DNA of 64,000 nucleotides from Leptospira neocaledonica (GTDB lineage Bacteria > Spirochaetota > Leptospiria > Leptospirales > Leptospiraceae), in contig NZ_NPEA01000001.1 in the NCBI RefSeq assembly GCF_002812205.1, positions 473,704-537,703 of the forward strand, in the 5' to 3' direction. How positions within the stretch are numbered: the stretch's first letter is position 1; the number at the start of each line of letters is the position of its first letter. The position numbers were made by a program, and so were the translations under genes. Positions 19,312 to 26,797 of this stretch are shown here, piece after piece. The notes beneath the pieces were generated by a model, which made no database searches, was not told the DNA's origin, and saw only the letters and a program-made list of their open reading frames with translations.

Positions 19312-19448
19312 TTACATTTCTCCTTTTGATGGACTTTTTCCGAACTTACCGGAAGGAAAAAAGGATAAGTAAATTTTTTCCTAAGTCAATGGCAGAGATG
19401 AGATACGGGGAAATCAGTTCTTAAACGGCAAAATTACAGGGTAAAAAA

Positions 19449-20171
19449 TTAGAGAAGTTCTTTAATCTTAGAGATATACTTCCTTCCAACCGGAAGTTGT
19501 GTTTCGTCCTCATCTTTTAAATGAACGGAATAATTTCCCATATTATCACTTTGTAGATGAGATAACTTTTCTAGATTGATTATGTATTGTTTATATATTC
19601 GTAAAAACTTAGCAGGTGGAAGTTTTTGCTCCAGACTTTTTAAGGACTTGTAAGTCACATATTGCCTTTTTTCCGTGTGGACCACGCTGAAATTATCTCT
19701 AGACGAAATATAAATAATTTCTCCGTAAGGAATGAGAAAATGATTTTCCTTTTCTAAAATAAAAAGTCCGTGTTCGTTAAAAACATTCTTGGAAGGTTTG
19801 TCCGCCTCATTTCCCAAGATTTCCAAAGCTCGATCCACTGCCTTAAAAAATCTCTCTTTAGAAAATGGTTTGAGAAGATAGTCGATCACGCCGAATTCGA
19901 ATGCTTCGATCGCTTTATCTCTTAGCGCAGTGATAAATATGATATAAGGTGGGTTTTCCAGTTTTTCTAAAATATCCAAACCGGAACGGATGGGAAGATT
20001 GATGTCTAAAAATGCGAGATGAAATTCTTCGTTCTGGAGATACTCCAAAGCTTCTTCGCCGTCTTTGGCTACTTTTACTAATTTTAATTCAGGACGAGCT
20101 AAACAATAATTTACAAGCAATTCCCTGGTAGGCGCTTCGTCCTCAACGATAAGTGTTCTCCATTCTGTCAT
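19449..20171 (-). CDS. LytTR-family response regulator
   Basis: 240 residues. The receiver (about 5-120) has IVEDEAPTRELL, phospho-Asp in LAFLDINLPIRSG, and YLLKPFSKERF with its Lys. A LytTR DNA-binding domain (about 140-238) has VVHTEKRQYVTYKSLKSLE and FLRIYKQYIINLEKL; the usual 'R-x-H-R/K' position reads RIYKQY. It is the partner of the LytS-type kinase encoded 5 bp upstream. Targets are unknown; the 5-bp spacing implies co-expression. Confidence 0.93.
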   Translation of the reverse strand: MTEWRTLIVEDEAPTRELLVNYCLARPELKLVKVAKDGEEALEYLQNEEFHLAFLDINLPIRSGLDILEKLENPPYIIFITALRDKAIEAFEFGVIDYLLKPFSKERFFKAVDRALEILGNEADKPSKNVFNEHGLFILEKENHFLIPYGEIIYISSRDNFSVVHTEKRQYVTYKSLKSLEQKLPPAKFLRIYKQYIINLEKLSHLQSDNMGNYSVHLKDEDETQLPVGRKYISKIKELL

Positions 20172-20176
20172 TGTTT

Positions 20177-21526
20177 CTAATTTTTCGCGGATTTAAAACC
20201 GATCGTGACGATGGCTCCACCCTCCGGATGATTTTCGATCCTCACTTCGGAATCGTAAAGATAAAATTTCAGACGTTCAGAGATGTTTGCAATACTTCTA
20301 GAATGAATATTTGCATCGCTTAATCCTTTCCCATCATCTCGGATAGTCACTAAAGTTTTTCCGTCTTGGATAGAAGCTTTCACGCTGATTTTTCCCTTTC
20401 CTTTTCGATCTCTTAAACCATGTATATACGAATTTTCTACAAGAGGTTGTAAGGTCAAAGGTGGAATCTGGCATTGTTTAAAATTACCCTCTTTTTCGGA
20501 CTCAACTTCCAAAAAGTCGGAAAATCTGAGTTTTAATAATTGTAGATAGTTTTCCATAAATTCCCATTCTATATCGAAAGGAACGAGCTGCAGATTTGCC
20601 TGATCCATTAAAAATCTATAATTATCAGCAAGCATTAATATGGCGGAATCCGCAAGCCCAGGATTTGTCTGCAAATAAGAGTGAATAATGCTCAATGTAT
20701 TAAAAAGAAAATGGGGGCTCATCCTATCTTGTAGGATCTTCAGATTATTCTCCGCATGCCTAGCCTTCTCTTCCGTTTCTTTTCTTTCCGTGATATCATT
20801 ACGGATAGCCAGATATTGGTAAGGTTTTCCGTTACTATCCAAAATAGGGGAAATAGTCGTATCCACCCAATAATATCTTCCGTCTTTTGCTTTGTTCTGA
20901 ATTTCCCCCTTCCAAATTTTTCCTTTGGAAATTGTCTTCCAAAGATCTGTAAAAAATTCCTTAGGATGATAACCCGAGTTGATGATACGATGATTATGCC
21001 CCAAAAGTTCGTCCCTAGAATATCCGCTGATATCGCAGAAGTTTTGGTTCACATAGATGATTGTTCCGGCCTTATCCGTGATTGCCACGATAGAAACCGC
21101 GTTAAGTGCAGTTTGAAAATCGGAAAGTTCCTTTAAGGAACTTTTTAGCTCCCTCTCAATTTCCTTTGTCCTTGTGATATCCACTCCCACAAACCAATTC
21201 GTGGAACCAAACAGGGGAAATTCTGAAGAAATATTGGAAAGAGAGACTAACTTTAATTTTCCTTCCTTAGAGATTAGATCTAATTCCCAATTTTTAAAAT
21301 CCGAGTTCAGAAACCCTGGATTAAATCCGGAAGATTCTCCTTCTTCTTTTACCTGTATCAAATTTTTAAAGGAGAAGTTTGGATCGTTCAAAATTTCTTC
21401 GGAAGAAAATCCTAAAACTCTTTCACATTCATGGTTCCAAGAAACAGGCCTAAGATTCTCATCCAAGGAAAAGAAGAGGATAGGCATATTATCCAAAACT
21501 TTTTTCATTCTAACTTCGTTTTCCAT
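20177..21526 (-). CDS. PAS-containing LytS-type sensor histidine kinase
   Basis: About 449 residues from ATG 21526; cytoplasmic, with no membrane helices. PAS1 covers about 5-115 (LDENLRPVSWNHECERVLGF). PAS2-PAC covers about 130-255 (VAITDKAGTIIYVNQNFCDI, then GRYYWVDTTISPILDSNG), typical of redox or aromatic ligand sensors. The His_kinase core has RMSPHFLFNTLSIIHSYL, followed by PPLTLQPLVENSYIHGL and DDGKGL. The frame is open to TTG 21586, but that codon lies in a strong hairpin and has no ribosome site, so ATG 21526 is preferred. It pairs with the LytTR regulator downstream. Confidence 0.9.
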   Translation of the reverse strand: MENEVRMKKVLDNMPILFFSLDENLRPVSWNHECERVLGFSSEEILNDPNFSFKNLIQVKEEGESSGFNPGFLNSDFKNWELDLISKEGKLKLVSLSNISSEFPLFGSTNWFVGVDITRTKEIERELKSSLKELSDFQTALNAVSIVAITDKAGTIIYVNQNFCDISGYSRDELLGHNHRIINSGYHPKEFFTDLWKTISKGKIWKGEIQNKAKDGRYYWVDTTISPILDSNGKPYQYLAIRNDITERKETEEKARHAENNLKILQDRMSPHFLFNTLSIIHSYLQTNPGLADSAILMLADNYRFLMDQANLQLVPFDIEWEFMENYLQLLKLRFSDFLEVESEKEGNFKQCQIPPLTLQPLVENSYIHGLRDRKGKGKISVKASIQDGKTLVTIRDDGKGLSDANIHSRSIANISERLKFYLYDSEVRIENHPEGGAIVTIGFKSAKN

Positions 21527-21546
21527 AGGCCTTGAAAATTCCTTAT

Positions 21547-21623
21547 AGCCGAACCCGGCTTTTCGGAAAATTTTACCGAAGAACAAGGGCTATTTTCAAA
21601 TTAAAAAATAACCCTTGTTTTTT
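21547..21623. other. three consecutive stem-loops before the LytS-type kinase
   Basis: Three adjacent inverted repeats lie directly before the kinase start: AGCCG/CGGCT (21547-21560), TTCGG/CCGAA (21562-21580), and a long stem with AACAAGGG 21582-21589 pairing CCCTTGTT 21612-21619, extended by TATTTT/AAAATA with one mismatch and an 8-nt loop. The long stem is followed by T6 (21618-21623) on the plus strand, so it has terminator form for plus-strand transcripts. On the minus strand it lies between the upstream gene's stop and the kinase start. Confidence 0.7.
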
Positions 21624-21660
21624 CACTATTTCAATTTTTCAGAGAGTATACCATTCAACT

Positions 21661-22323
21661 TTAGGAATTGGCTAATACCAAAATATCTTCCACTTCTATC
21701 GTATTCTTGCTATAACCGTTCTCACTCGCACGGATCATTGCAAGCCCGAGTTGTTTCAAAGTGGAAACACGTTTTGGGAAAATCGTTCTTAAAACCGGGA
21801 AAGACCAACCAATATACTTATAAGCGGACAAAGTGTTTTTTGCTCCAGGAGTCGGATGCATATAACCTGGACGGAAATTATACACTTTAGCAAAAGGAAG
21901 TTTTAATAGATCATTTTCCGTTTTACCTTTTACCCTCGCCCACATAGTTTTCCCTTTCTCAGTGCTATCCGTTCCTGCCCCCGAAATATAAGAAAAACTC
22001 ATATTAGGATTTAAAGAAGCCAAGGTGCTTGCCACATGCAATGTTAATGTATAAGTGAGTTTAAAAAATTCTTCTTCATTTAATCCTATAGAAGAAACCC
22101 CCGAACAGAAAAAGCAGGCGTTATATCCTTTCAATTTATCTTTGATCGAAGAAATATCCGAAAAATCTGAATGTATGATTTCCTCCACCTTTGGATGATT
22201 GATCCCATAAGGTTTTCTGTTCAATAGAAGTATCTTTTCGACATTCGGATCTTCTAAACATTCCAACAAAACCCCTTCTCCCACCATTCCTGTAGAACCT
22301 GTAATGATTGCTCTTAATTTCAT
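21661..22323 (-). CDS. NAD(P)-binding Rossmann/epimerase-like protein
   Basis: 220 residues from ATG 22323. The N-terminal nucleotide motif ITGSTGMVGEGVLLECL is followed by KILLLNRKP. ACFFCSGVSSIGLNEEEF and FSYISGAGTDSTEKGK resemble the extended/atypical SDR group; NFRPGYMHP closes the fold. Family members are often annotated as epimerase or NAD(P)H-binding oxidoreductase; the substrate is unknown. The frame extends to 22422 but would overlap the upstream gene; the ATG at 22323 lies 4 bp after that stop and has GAGG 7 nt upstream. It is likely co-transcribed with the NAPE-PLD-like hydrolase. Confidence 0.82.
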   Translation of the reverse strand: MKLRAIITGSTGMVGEGVLLECLEDPNVEKILLLNRKPYGINHPKVEEIIHSDFSDISSIKDKLKGYNACFFCSGVSSIGLNEEEFFKLTYTLTLHVASTLASLNPNMSFSYISGAGTDSTEKGKTMWARVKGKTENDLLKLPFAKVYNFRPGYMHPTPGAKNTLSAYKYIGWSFPVLRTIFPKRVSTLKQLGLAMIRASENGYSKNTIEVEDILVLANS

Positions 22324-22327
22324 TTGA

Positions 22328-23497
22328 TTACCTCGCACTCGCAGTATTTTCTTCCAGCTGACTAGATAAGATTGGATCTTCTTTGGCGGACTTATAAGGA
22401 AGTTTAGGCCACCAAATTGCATAATCTTTTTGTAAATCAGGCTCTACACTTTCTCCAGGCTTTGGAGTGATCACAGTGACAGCAAGTTCTTTAGATTTTT
22501 CTAAAACTCTTTCCACAGGTTCCGTCCACCCATGAGACGCAAGAGCAAATAATCCCCAATGGATCGGAAGGAGAACCTTTCCTTTCAGTTGGGTATGAGC
22601 GATCACCGCTTGCTCAGGCCCAATATGCCAATCCGGCCAAGCTTGGTTGTATTGACCTGTTTCAATCATAGTTAGATCGAATGGCCCGTATTTTTCTCCG
22701 ATCTCTTTCATTTTAGGAAATAAGCCGGTATCTCCGGAAAAATAAACCCTATGTTTAGGTCCGAGCAATGCATAACTGGACCAAAGTTTTTCATCATTGT
22801 CCAAAAGATATCTTCCTGCAGCATGTCTTGCGGGTGTACTTACTATTTCCAAATTCTTGATCTTCTTAGTATCCCACCAATCCAGTTCTATGATTTTTTC
22901 TTCGGGAACTCCCCAATAGGAAAGATTCGCTCCCAATCCAAGCGGAACCACAAATAACGTGTTCCGGTCTTTTAGTTTAGATATTGTCCCGAAATCCATA
23001 TGATCGTAATGGTCATGAGAAATTAAAACAATATCTATCTGAGGAAGATCTTCCAAAGAGATTAAAGGAGGATACCATCGTTTAGGACCGATCCAAGATG
23101 AAGGAGAAGTTCTTTCCGACCAAACAGGATCAGTTAATATCCGAACTCCATCCAATTCTATCAAAGAAGAAGAATGTCCAAACCATGTGACTCTTAAACC
23201 GGATTCAGGTAATTTAGAAAATCTTGATTTTTCCACATAAACCACTGGAACAGGATCTTTAGGACTTACTTCCGGACTCGGACTGAACATACTTCTTAAG
23301 GCTGACCAGAAATAATTAATCAGAGGTTGGGGATTTACGAATTGTCCCTCTTTCCATTGAGGAGACCCTTGCATCCTGACGAGTCTTTCTCCTTCTGCTT
23401 TCTTACCCAGGGCCTGGCAGGTATAAAAAAAGGATCCAGCTAAGACAAAGATCAGTATCGGGACCAACCATTTTCGGGAACGATTCACATTCTTCAT
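22328..23497 (-). CDS. NAPE-PLD-like metallo-beta-lactamase hydrolase
   Basis: 389 residues. An N-terminal hydrophobic helix (about 11-27) with YTCQ looks like a membrane anchor, possibly lipidated. The metallo-beta-lactamase core has ISHDHYDHMDF (HxHxDH) near residue 160, with ARHAAGR, YFSGDTGLF and LPIHWGLFAL as further metal ligands. The arrangement LTDPVWSERTSPSSWIGPKR matches N-acyl-phosphatidylethanolamine phospholipase D-like enzymes (also UlaG-like). Lipid or phospholipid cleavage is plausible, not shown. It is divergent from tetR, whose two operators lie in the shared spacer, so it is a likely target. Confidence 0.87.
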   Translation of the reverse strand: MKNVNRSRKWLVPILIFVLAGSFFYTCQALGKKAEGERLVRMQGSPQWKEGQFVNPQPLINYFWSALRSMFSPSPEVSPKDPVPVVYVEKSRFSKLPESGLRVTWFGHSSSLIELDGVRILTDPVWSERTSPSSWIGPKRWYPPLISLEDLPQIDIVLISHDHYDHMDFGTISKLKDRNTLFVVPLGLGANLSYWGVPEEKIIELDWWDTKKIKNLEIVSTPARHAAGRYLLDNDEKLWSSYALLGPKHRVYFSGDTGLFPKMKEIGEKYGPFDLTMIETGQYNQAWPDWHIGPEQAVIAHTQLKGKVLLPIHWGLFALASHGWTEPVERVLEKSKELAVTVITPKPGESVEPDLQKDYAIWWPKLPYKSAKEDPILSSQLEENTASAR

Positions 23498-23562
23498 TCG
23501 TTTTTATATCCTAGTTCAGAAACGATCTCCCGGGATCACCGACAGATTTTATTCTTACATTT

Positions 23563-23588
23563 TTGACAATTTCATTCGATATTGTCAA
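23563..23588. promoter_or_regulatory. palindromic operator 1 (TetR spacer)
   Basis: A 26-bp inverted repeat with arms TTGACAAT (23563-23570) and ATTGTCAA (23581-23588). It has the same length and outer bases as the second palindrome 54 bp downstream. It sits in the 153-bp divergent spacer between the NAPE-PLD-like gene and tetR, the usual place for an autoregulated TetR operator. Binding is inference. Confidence 0.65.
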
Positions 23589-23616
23589 CATTTCAGACCT
23601 GAGAACTTTTATAAAG

Positions 23617-23642
23617 TTGACATTTTTTTATAAAATTGTCAA
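23617..23642. promoter_or_regulatory. palindromic operator 2 (TetR spacer)
   Basis: A second 26-bp inverted repeat, TTGACA (23617-23622) to TGTCAA (23637-23642), with inner AT-rich arms (TTTT and AAAAT). It ends 8 bp before the likely tetR ATG at 23651, so a bound repressor would block transcription start or elongation. TTGACA in each arm also resembles a -35 element. Confidence 0.65.
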
Positions 23643-23650
23643 ATAATCTT

Positions 23651-24187
23651 ATGACCCGAAAGGCAGTCCTTGGGGACGAGGAAAGAAAAAAGGAAATTTT
23701 AGATGCTGCCTTATATTGTTTTCTCCAATTCGGATATTCCAAAACTTCCATGGACGATGTGGCCAAACAGGCAGATCTATCTCGCCCTCTTCTCTATCTA
23801 AAATTTAAGAACAAAGAAGATCTTTTCCAAGGGATTTTCGATTACACCCTAGCAGGGAGTTACGATGAAACGGAGAAAGTTTTGTACCAAAATATTTCCC
23901 CGAAAGAAAAGCTCATCCGTGTATGTGAATTGAATCTGATAGAGCCTTGGGCTAAAATAGAAGGAAGGCCAAAAACAGCAGAGTTTTATGAAACCTGTTC
24001 TAAATTATCTCCGGAAAGCACCCAGAAATACGAAAAGCAAATCGTCAAGTTCGCAGAGCGGATATTAGGAGACAAGAAAACAGCTGAGGTGTTTTTCCTG
24101 GCTTTGGAAGGACTTTCCGCAGACCTTCCAAAAACGAAAGTTTTGCGTAAAAGAGTGGAATTACTCTGCGAAAGATTTTCACGTTAA
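23651..24187 (+). CDS. TetR/AcrR-family regulator
   Basis: 178 residues from ATG 23651. The N-terminal TetR helix-turn-helix (about 12-58) has KEILDAALYCFLQFGYSKTS, MDDVAKQADLSRPLLYLKF and KNKEDLFQGIF. The rest is an all-helical ligand-binding domain with no recognisable specificity. The frame is open from TTG 23636, but that codon lies inside operator 2; no Shine-Dalgarno is visible before either start, so a very short leader or leaderless message is possible. It is divergent from the NAPE-PLD-like gene and Rossmann-protein operon, which it probably represses along with itself. Confidence 0.9.
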   Translation: MTRKAVLGDEERKKEILDAALYCFLQFGYSKTSMDDVAKQADLSRPLLYLKFKNKEDLFQGIFDYTLAGSYDETEKVLYQNISPKEKLIRVCELNLIEPWAKIEGRPKTAEFYETCSKLSPESTQKYEKQIVKFAERILGDKKTAEVFFLALEGLSADLPKTKVLRKRVELLCERFSR

Positions 24188-24207
24188 GAGATATTTTCAG
24201 TTTTCAA

Positions 24208-24237
24208 TAATTTTCCGACCTTTCCGGGTCGAAAATT
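24208..24237 (+). terminator. possible terminator after tetR
   Basis: An imperfect hairpin with TTTTC(C)GACC pairing GGTCGAAAA around a TTTCCG loop lies 20 bp after the tetR stop. No U-tract follows, so its strength as an intrinsic terminator is uncertain. Confidence 0.4.
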
Positions 24238-24322
24238 ACAATCACGCTACGTCTTAGGATTTAGCTCTTGCCAATAAATCGGGGTATTATACCCTGCAGC
24301 AGACTTTTTGCTAGAACTCCTA

Positions 24323-26797
24323 ATGACCGAACTGAAATTTATCATTCCATCTAATTTACACAGATTTGTCTCACAAAAACTTCTTATATTCTGCCTAGTT
24401 TTTTCCTTTGGCAATTGTGAGAGAGCTTCCTGGATCGCGGAGGATTCCATTTTATCCTTAAATGGAGAATGGGAATTTATCTCCGACAATAATACAAATC
24501 CTGATTTCAAAAAAGGAACTAAGATCACTGTTCCATTTGATTTTAGTTCGGATGATGTTTATCAAAATTTCGACGGATGTATTTCCATACGTCATGCGCT
24601 ACCGGAGAAGGTCCGCGCATGGATGAACCAACAGACTTCTGTCGCAATCGACTCAGGTCATAGTTCGGACTTTGCAGAATTTTATCTAAACGAAACTTCT
24701 AAATTAGGCCTGATAGGAAAAACGGGAAGAAGAGATCCTTATCTCTCCGGACAAGACGGTAGAATTGTATCCGTACTTCCCGCAGGTGCATTTCGTCCAG
24801 GCGGAGAAAATTATATCTATGCAAAGATCTGTAAGATCCCAGGGAAACCTTTTCATTGGAGCGGACCTAAAGTTTCTTTAGGACTTTCAGAATCCATTTT
24901 TAAAAAATTCGGGTTAGAGTTGAGTGTCGCATTCCTGCTCGCCGCTGTTTATATAAGTGTTGGACTCTATCACCTACTTTTAGCAGTCAGAAGGCCGAGT
25001 GATATATTCAATTTATATTTCGGATTGTTCGCAATCTTCTTCTCAATATTCCATCTAACCAATAATTCCACTGCGGAGATACTTTTCGGTTCTCATAGGC
25101 AGCTGCAGTCCAAGGTGGATCAATTCTCCTTGATGATGTTCATCGGAAGCCTCCTTTTATTCATTGCAAGATTCTTCCAAGGAAAACATCCAAAATTCGC
25201 CATCTATTCCGCCGCTCTCTACGGATTAGTAGGCTTTCTAGATATATTCGTAAATCAGTATATTCGAGATTTATTACTTACAATCATTGCAGGATTGACA
25301 GTAGTTTTTGTTCTTCCTTATATTTCATTTATTACGGGAAGATCCGCCTGGAAAGGAAACTCGGACGCAAGATTACTTTTAGGTGGAGTGGCATTAATCG
25401 CTCTAGGCGGTGTGCACGACTATGCAGTTACAAATAGACTCATTAATTCCGCATTGATCATGCCTTTTACCTTTCTTGCATTCATTTTAGGAATCGCATT
25501 CATATTGGCCAACCGCTTTGTCCGAGTTCATAATGAGGTGGAAGAGTTAAATGCGAGTCTCGAGGAGAAGGTCCGACAAAGAACAAATGATCTCCAAAAA
25601 AGCCTAAGTGAGATAAAGGAACTCAAACACCAACAAGACGGGGATTATTTCCTAACTTCCCAACTAATGCAACCATTGGCCGGAAACTATGGACATAGTG
25701 ATATAGTAAGAGCGGAAATACTTTGTCGCCAAAAGAAAAGATTCCAATTCAGAAATTGGCAAGGAGAATTGGGCGGGGATTTATGTGCGGTATATTCCTT
25801 AAAATTGAAAGGAAGACCTGTATTAGTTTTCTTTAATGGTGATGCAATGGGTAAATCCATGCAAGGTGCCGGCGGAGCTCTCATCATGGGAACCATCTTT
25901 AAAACTATAGTTACGAGGACCCAAAACACTTTAGAAATGCAGGAACTCTTCCCGGAACATTGGCTAAAAAGATGTTATCATGAACTGAAGAGTGTATTCG
26001 TTTCCTTTGATGGAAGAATGTTGATCTCCATGGTAGTAGGCATCGTGGATGAAGAATCAGGTCTAATGTATTTCGTGAATGCAGAACATCCGCAAGTTGT
26101 GATGTATAGGGACGGAAGAGCGGACTTTCTTTCCGAAAACGGAATGTTGAGAAAAGTAGGAGTAGAAGATCCGGATGAAGTATTCGTGGTTCAAACACTA
26201 CAACTTAAACCGAATGATGTCATCCTAATCGGCTCTGATGGAAGAGACGACGTTCAACTCGGGATCAATGAAGACGGAAACCAAATCATCAACGAAGATG
26301 AAAGAGCATTTATAAAAGATGTAGAAGAAGCAAAGGCCGAACTACTTCAAATAGAAGCTCTAATCCGATCCAGAGGAGATATCATAGACGACTTAAGTCT
26401 TGTCAGGATCTCTTACAAGGAGGAAATGACCTCAGTCGCCGATATTCTGGACGATCCTTTCCATAACCAACAAGCTCCGGATGCAATCTCCGAAAAATCA
26501 AATCGCAGGAAAGCGCTCAGAAACGCAATCGAAGAGAAGGATTATATCTACGTCGGATCGGAAGGTCAAAAGTATTTGGAAAAATATCCGGATGATAGTA
26601 CTGTCTATCTTTGGGTTTCTTATGCGCTTGCAAGACTTGGAAATTATGATAAGGCGATCGATTTCGGAGAAGTTCTTCTCATGAGAGATCCGACCCATTC
26701 CAAAAATCTGGAACATTTAAGCAAACTACATTATAAAAATGGAAATAAACTAAGAGCAGAGGCTTTATTAGCAGCATCCAAGTTTAAACAGGGTTAG
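24323..26797 (+). CDS. 7TMR-DISM lipoprotein SpoIIE-type phosphatase
   Basis: 824 residues from ATG 24323 (the frame is open from TTG 24308; neither start has a clear ribosome site). The signal peptide has a lipobox-like FGNC; an extracellular DISM domain (about 45-195) has LNGEWEF and GENYIYAKI; seven helices span about 200-405. A short coiled coil (VEELNASLEEKVRQRT) precedes a PP2C/SpoIIE phosphatase (about 455-700) with GELGGDLCAVY and FFNGDAMGKSMQGAGG metal sites and VILIGSDGRDD. The C-terminus (about 740-824) has TPR-like helices (YLWVSYALARLGNYDKAI). It likely dephosphorylates an anti-sigma antagonist in response to an external signal. Its end overlaps the convergent nitrate reductase by 14 bp. 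Confidence 0.88.
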   Translation: MTELKFIIPSNLHRFVSQKLLIFCLVFSFGNCERASWIAEDSILSLNGEWEFISDNNTNPDFKKGTKITVPFDFSSDDVYQNFDGCISIRHALPEKVRAWMNQQTSVAIDSGHSSDFAEFYLNETSKLGLIGKTGRRDPYLSGQDGRIVSVLPAGAFRPGGENYIYAKICKIPGKPFHWSGPKVSLGLSESIFKKFGLELSVAFLLAAVYISVGLYHLLLAVRRPSDIFNLYFGLFAIFFSIFHLTNNSTAEILFGSHRQLQSKVDQFSLMMFIGSLLLFIARFFQGKHPKFAIYSAALYGLVGFLDIFVNQYIRDLLLTIIAGLTVVFVLPYISFITGRSAWKGNSDARLLLGGVALIALGGVHDYAVTNRLINSALIMPFTFLAFILGIAFILANRFVRVHNEVEELNASLEEKVRQRTNDLQKSLSEIKELKHQQDGDYFLTSQLMQPLAGNYGHSDIVRAEILCRQKKRFQFRNWQGELGGDLCAVYSLKLKGRPVLVFFNGDAMGKSMQGAGGALIMGTIFKTIVTRTQNTLEMQELFPEHWLKRCYHELKSVFVSFDGRMLISMVVGIVDEESGLMYFVNAEHPQVVMYRDGRADFLSENGMLRKVGVEDPDEVFVVQTLQLKPNDVILIGSDGRDDVQLGINEDGNQIINEDERAFIKDVEEAKAELLQIEALIRSRGDIIDDLSLVRISYKEEMTSVADILDDPFHNQQAPDAISEKSNRRKALRNAIEEKDYIYVGSEGQKYLEKYPDDSTVYLWVSYALARLGNYDKAIDFGEVLLMRDPTHSKNLEHLSKLHYKNGNKLRAEALLAASKFKQG

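Noticed and set aside
19330..19370. Hairpin TTCCG/CGGAA between poly-T and poly-A
   Set aside because: Neither strand has a U-tract after the stem, so it is not an intrinsic terminator.
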